NCBI GenBank assembly: GCA_903847005.1
Contig: CAINCM010000131.1
Location: 1 to 8,184 of the forward strand
DNA: 8,184 nucleotides
Direction: 5' to 3'
Source of the DNA: an uncultured Chloroflexota bacterium
Lineage (GTDB): Bacteria > Chloroflexota > Limnocylindria > Limnocylindrales > Limnocylindraceae
Positions 7,495-8,184 of this stretch are shown piece after piece. Made by a program: the position numbers and the translations under genes. Each line of letters opens with the position of its first letter. The first letter of the stretch is position 1. The notes below the pieces were generated by a model. The model saw only the letters and a program-made list of their open reading frames with translations. It did not search any database and had not been told where the DNA came from.

Positions 7495-7904
7495 TGACCG
7501 ATCGCATGCCACGTGTGGACGAACTGCTTCGCGAAGAGATCAGCACGCACATTTCACGATCGATCGGCGATCCGCGACTGGGCTTCGTGACGGTGGTCGG
7601 CGTTGAGACCTCTCCCGATCTTCGCCATGCAAAGGTGTTCGTCAGCGCGATCGGCAACGACGAACAGCGGGTAGCCTCCCTCGCCGCGCTGCGCAGCGCG
7701 ACACCGTACCTTCGCACCGTCATCTCCAAGGGTCTGCGCATTCGTCGCGTTCCAGCGCTCCATTTCGAGCTGGATCCGTCGGGCGATCGTGGCAGCCGCA
7801 TTCAGCAGCTCCTGGGCAGCCTCGAGCGGGGCGATGATCCGAAGGAGGGTCTCGCTCCACTCCCGAATCCAGGCGCAGCGCGAGCGGCGGAGGAAGACGC
7901 ATGA
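7494..7904 (+). CDS. rbfA: Ribosome-binding factor A
   Basis: RbfA (136 residues) is a single-KH-fold protein that binds the 30S subunit and assists late 16S rRNA 5'-end maturation. Family blocks visible in order are RVDELLREEIS, IGDPRLGFVTVVGVETSPDLRHAKVFVS, the LRTVISKGLRIRRVPALHFELD segment and a short charged tail. Length is usual for the family. The frame stays open further upstream into infB, but ATG 7494 makes the TGATG overlap used elsewhere in this cluster and has AGGA at 7483-7486, so it is chosen; ATG 7506 is the alternative. It overlaps the next gene by four bases (ATGA). Position after infB is the standard one. Confidence 0.95.
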   Translation: MTDRMPRVDELLREEISTHISRSIGDPRLGFVTVVGVETSPDLRHAKVFVSAIGNDEQRVASLAALRSATPYLRTVISKGLRIRRVPALHFELDPSGDRGSRIQQLLGSLERGDDPKEGLAPLPNPGAARAAEEDA

Positions 7905-8184
7905 GACTTCGTGAGCGAACCGCCGCCATCCGTGCGGAGGCGACGGCCGCGGTTCCGACGGAACTCCTTGAACTCCTGCGATCCGCGAAGCGCATATGGG
8001 TCGTGCCGCACGAGCGGCCCGACGCGGATGCAATTGGGGCGGCTCTCGGGCTGCAGTCGATCCTAGAGCAGCGCGGCAGCGAAGTGGCGGTGCTCTGTGC
8101 GGATGCTCCTGCGAAGGTGTACGAGGTCATCCCCAACGTCGATCGTGTCCTCACGACCCCTCCAGCGTGGGCACCCGACGTCGC
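7901..8184 (+). CDS. nrnA: DHH-family phosphoesterase (NrnA-like nanoRNase/pAp phosphatase), 5' part
   Basis: The first 94 residues of a DHH-family protein are present; the gene runs off the right edge. NrnA enzymes degrade 2-5 nt RNA fragments and dephosphorylate pAp using two Mn ions held by Asp and His residues. Visible is the first family motif, HERPDADAIG, at residues 37-46 (H37, D41, D43), after a short N-terminal helix and a hydrophobic strand (IWVVP), followed by the expected AALGLQSILEQRG helix and EVAVLCAD strand. The DHH motif itself and the DHHA1 domain are beyond the window, so cyclic-di-AMP phosphodiesterase or RecJ-like relatives are not fully excluded. Position after rbfA is the usual one for nrnA. 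The start ATG has GGAGGA (7889-7894), spacing 6, and overlaps the rbfA stop (ATGA). Confidence 0.85.
   Translation, partial: MRLRERTAAIRAEATAAVPTELLELLRSAKRIWVVPHERPDADAIGAALGLQSILEQRGSEVAVLCADAPAKVYEVIPNVDRVLTTPPAWAPDV

Overview
The window is a GC-rich (roughly 60-63% by eye) bacterial chromosome segment. It is tightly packed with conserved housekeeping genes, all on the + strand. I see no mobile element, CRISPR array, tRNA/rRNA gene or defence system. Gene order is cdsA (3' part) - dxr - rseP - ispG - [short regulatory gap] - nusA - ylxR - infB - rbfA - nrnA/DHH (5' part). The compact 625-residue IF2, the cdsA-dxr-rseP-ispG order and the nusA-ylxR-infB-rbfA-DHH order fit Chloroflexota or a neighbouring deep, GC-rich Terrabacteria lineage. 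That placement is an inference from family recollection, not a search.

Left block (1-4096): an envelope and isoprenoid cluster. CdsA makes CDP-diacylglycerol for phospholipids. Dxr and IspG are the second and the penultimate enzymes of the MEP isoprenoid pathway. RseP is a membrane site-2 protease between them. The cdsA/dxr and rseP/ispG junctions are TGATG stop-start overlaps, and only 53 bp separates dxr from rseP, so this looks like one transcript.

Middle gap (4097-4260, 164 bp): the only real intergenic space. It holds an extended -10 promoter (TTGAGC, 16 bp, TGC-TATGAT). About 20 nt downstream of the predicted start site there is a textbook intrinsic terminator (8-bp stem followed by seven T), then a strong Shine-Dalgarno and nusA. 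A terminator lying inside the 5' leader of the nusA operon is best read as an attenuator. rimP, which usually stands directly before nusA, is not here.

Right block (4261-8184): a transcription/translation operon. NusA (elongation and termination factor) is followed by YlxR (small RNA-binding protein of the nusA operon), IF2, RbfA (30S maturation) and the start of a DHH-family nanoRNase/phosphatase. Junctions after ylxR are ATGA or TGATG overlaps. ylxR is odd: its conserved N-terminal RTCxxC motif is encoded in an open frame, but no ATG, GTG, TTG or CTG precedes that motif before an in-frame stop.

The points most worth a second look are the nusA leader attenuator, the missing ylxR start, the absent rimP, the IspG subtype, and a roughly four-fold excess of GATC across the window.
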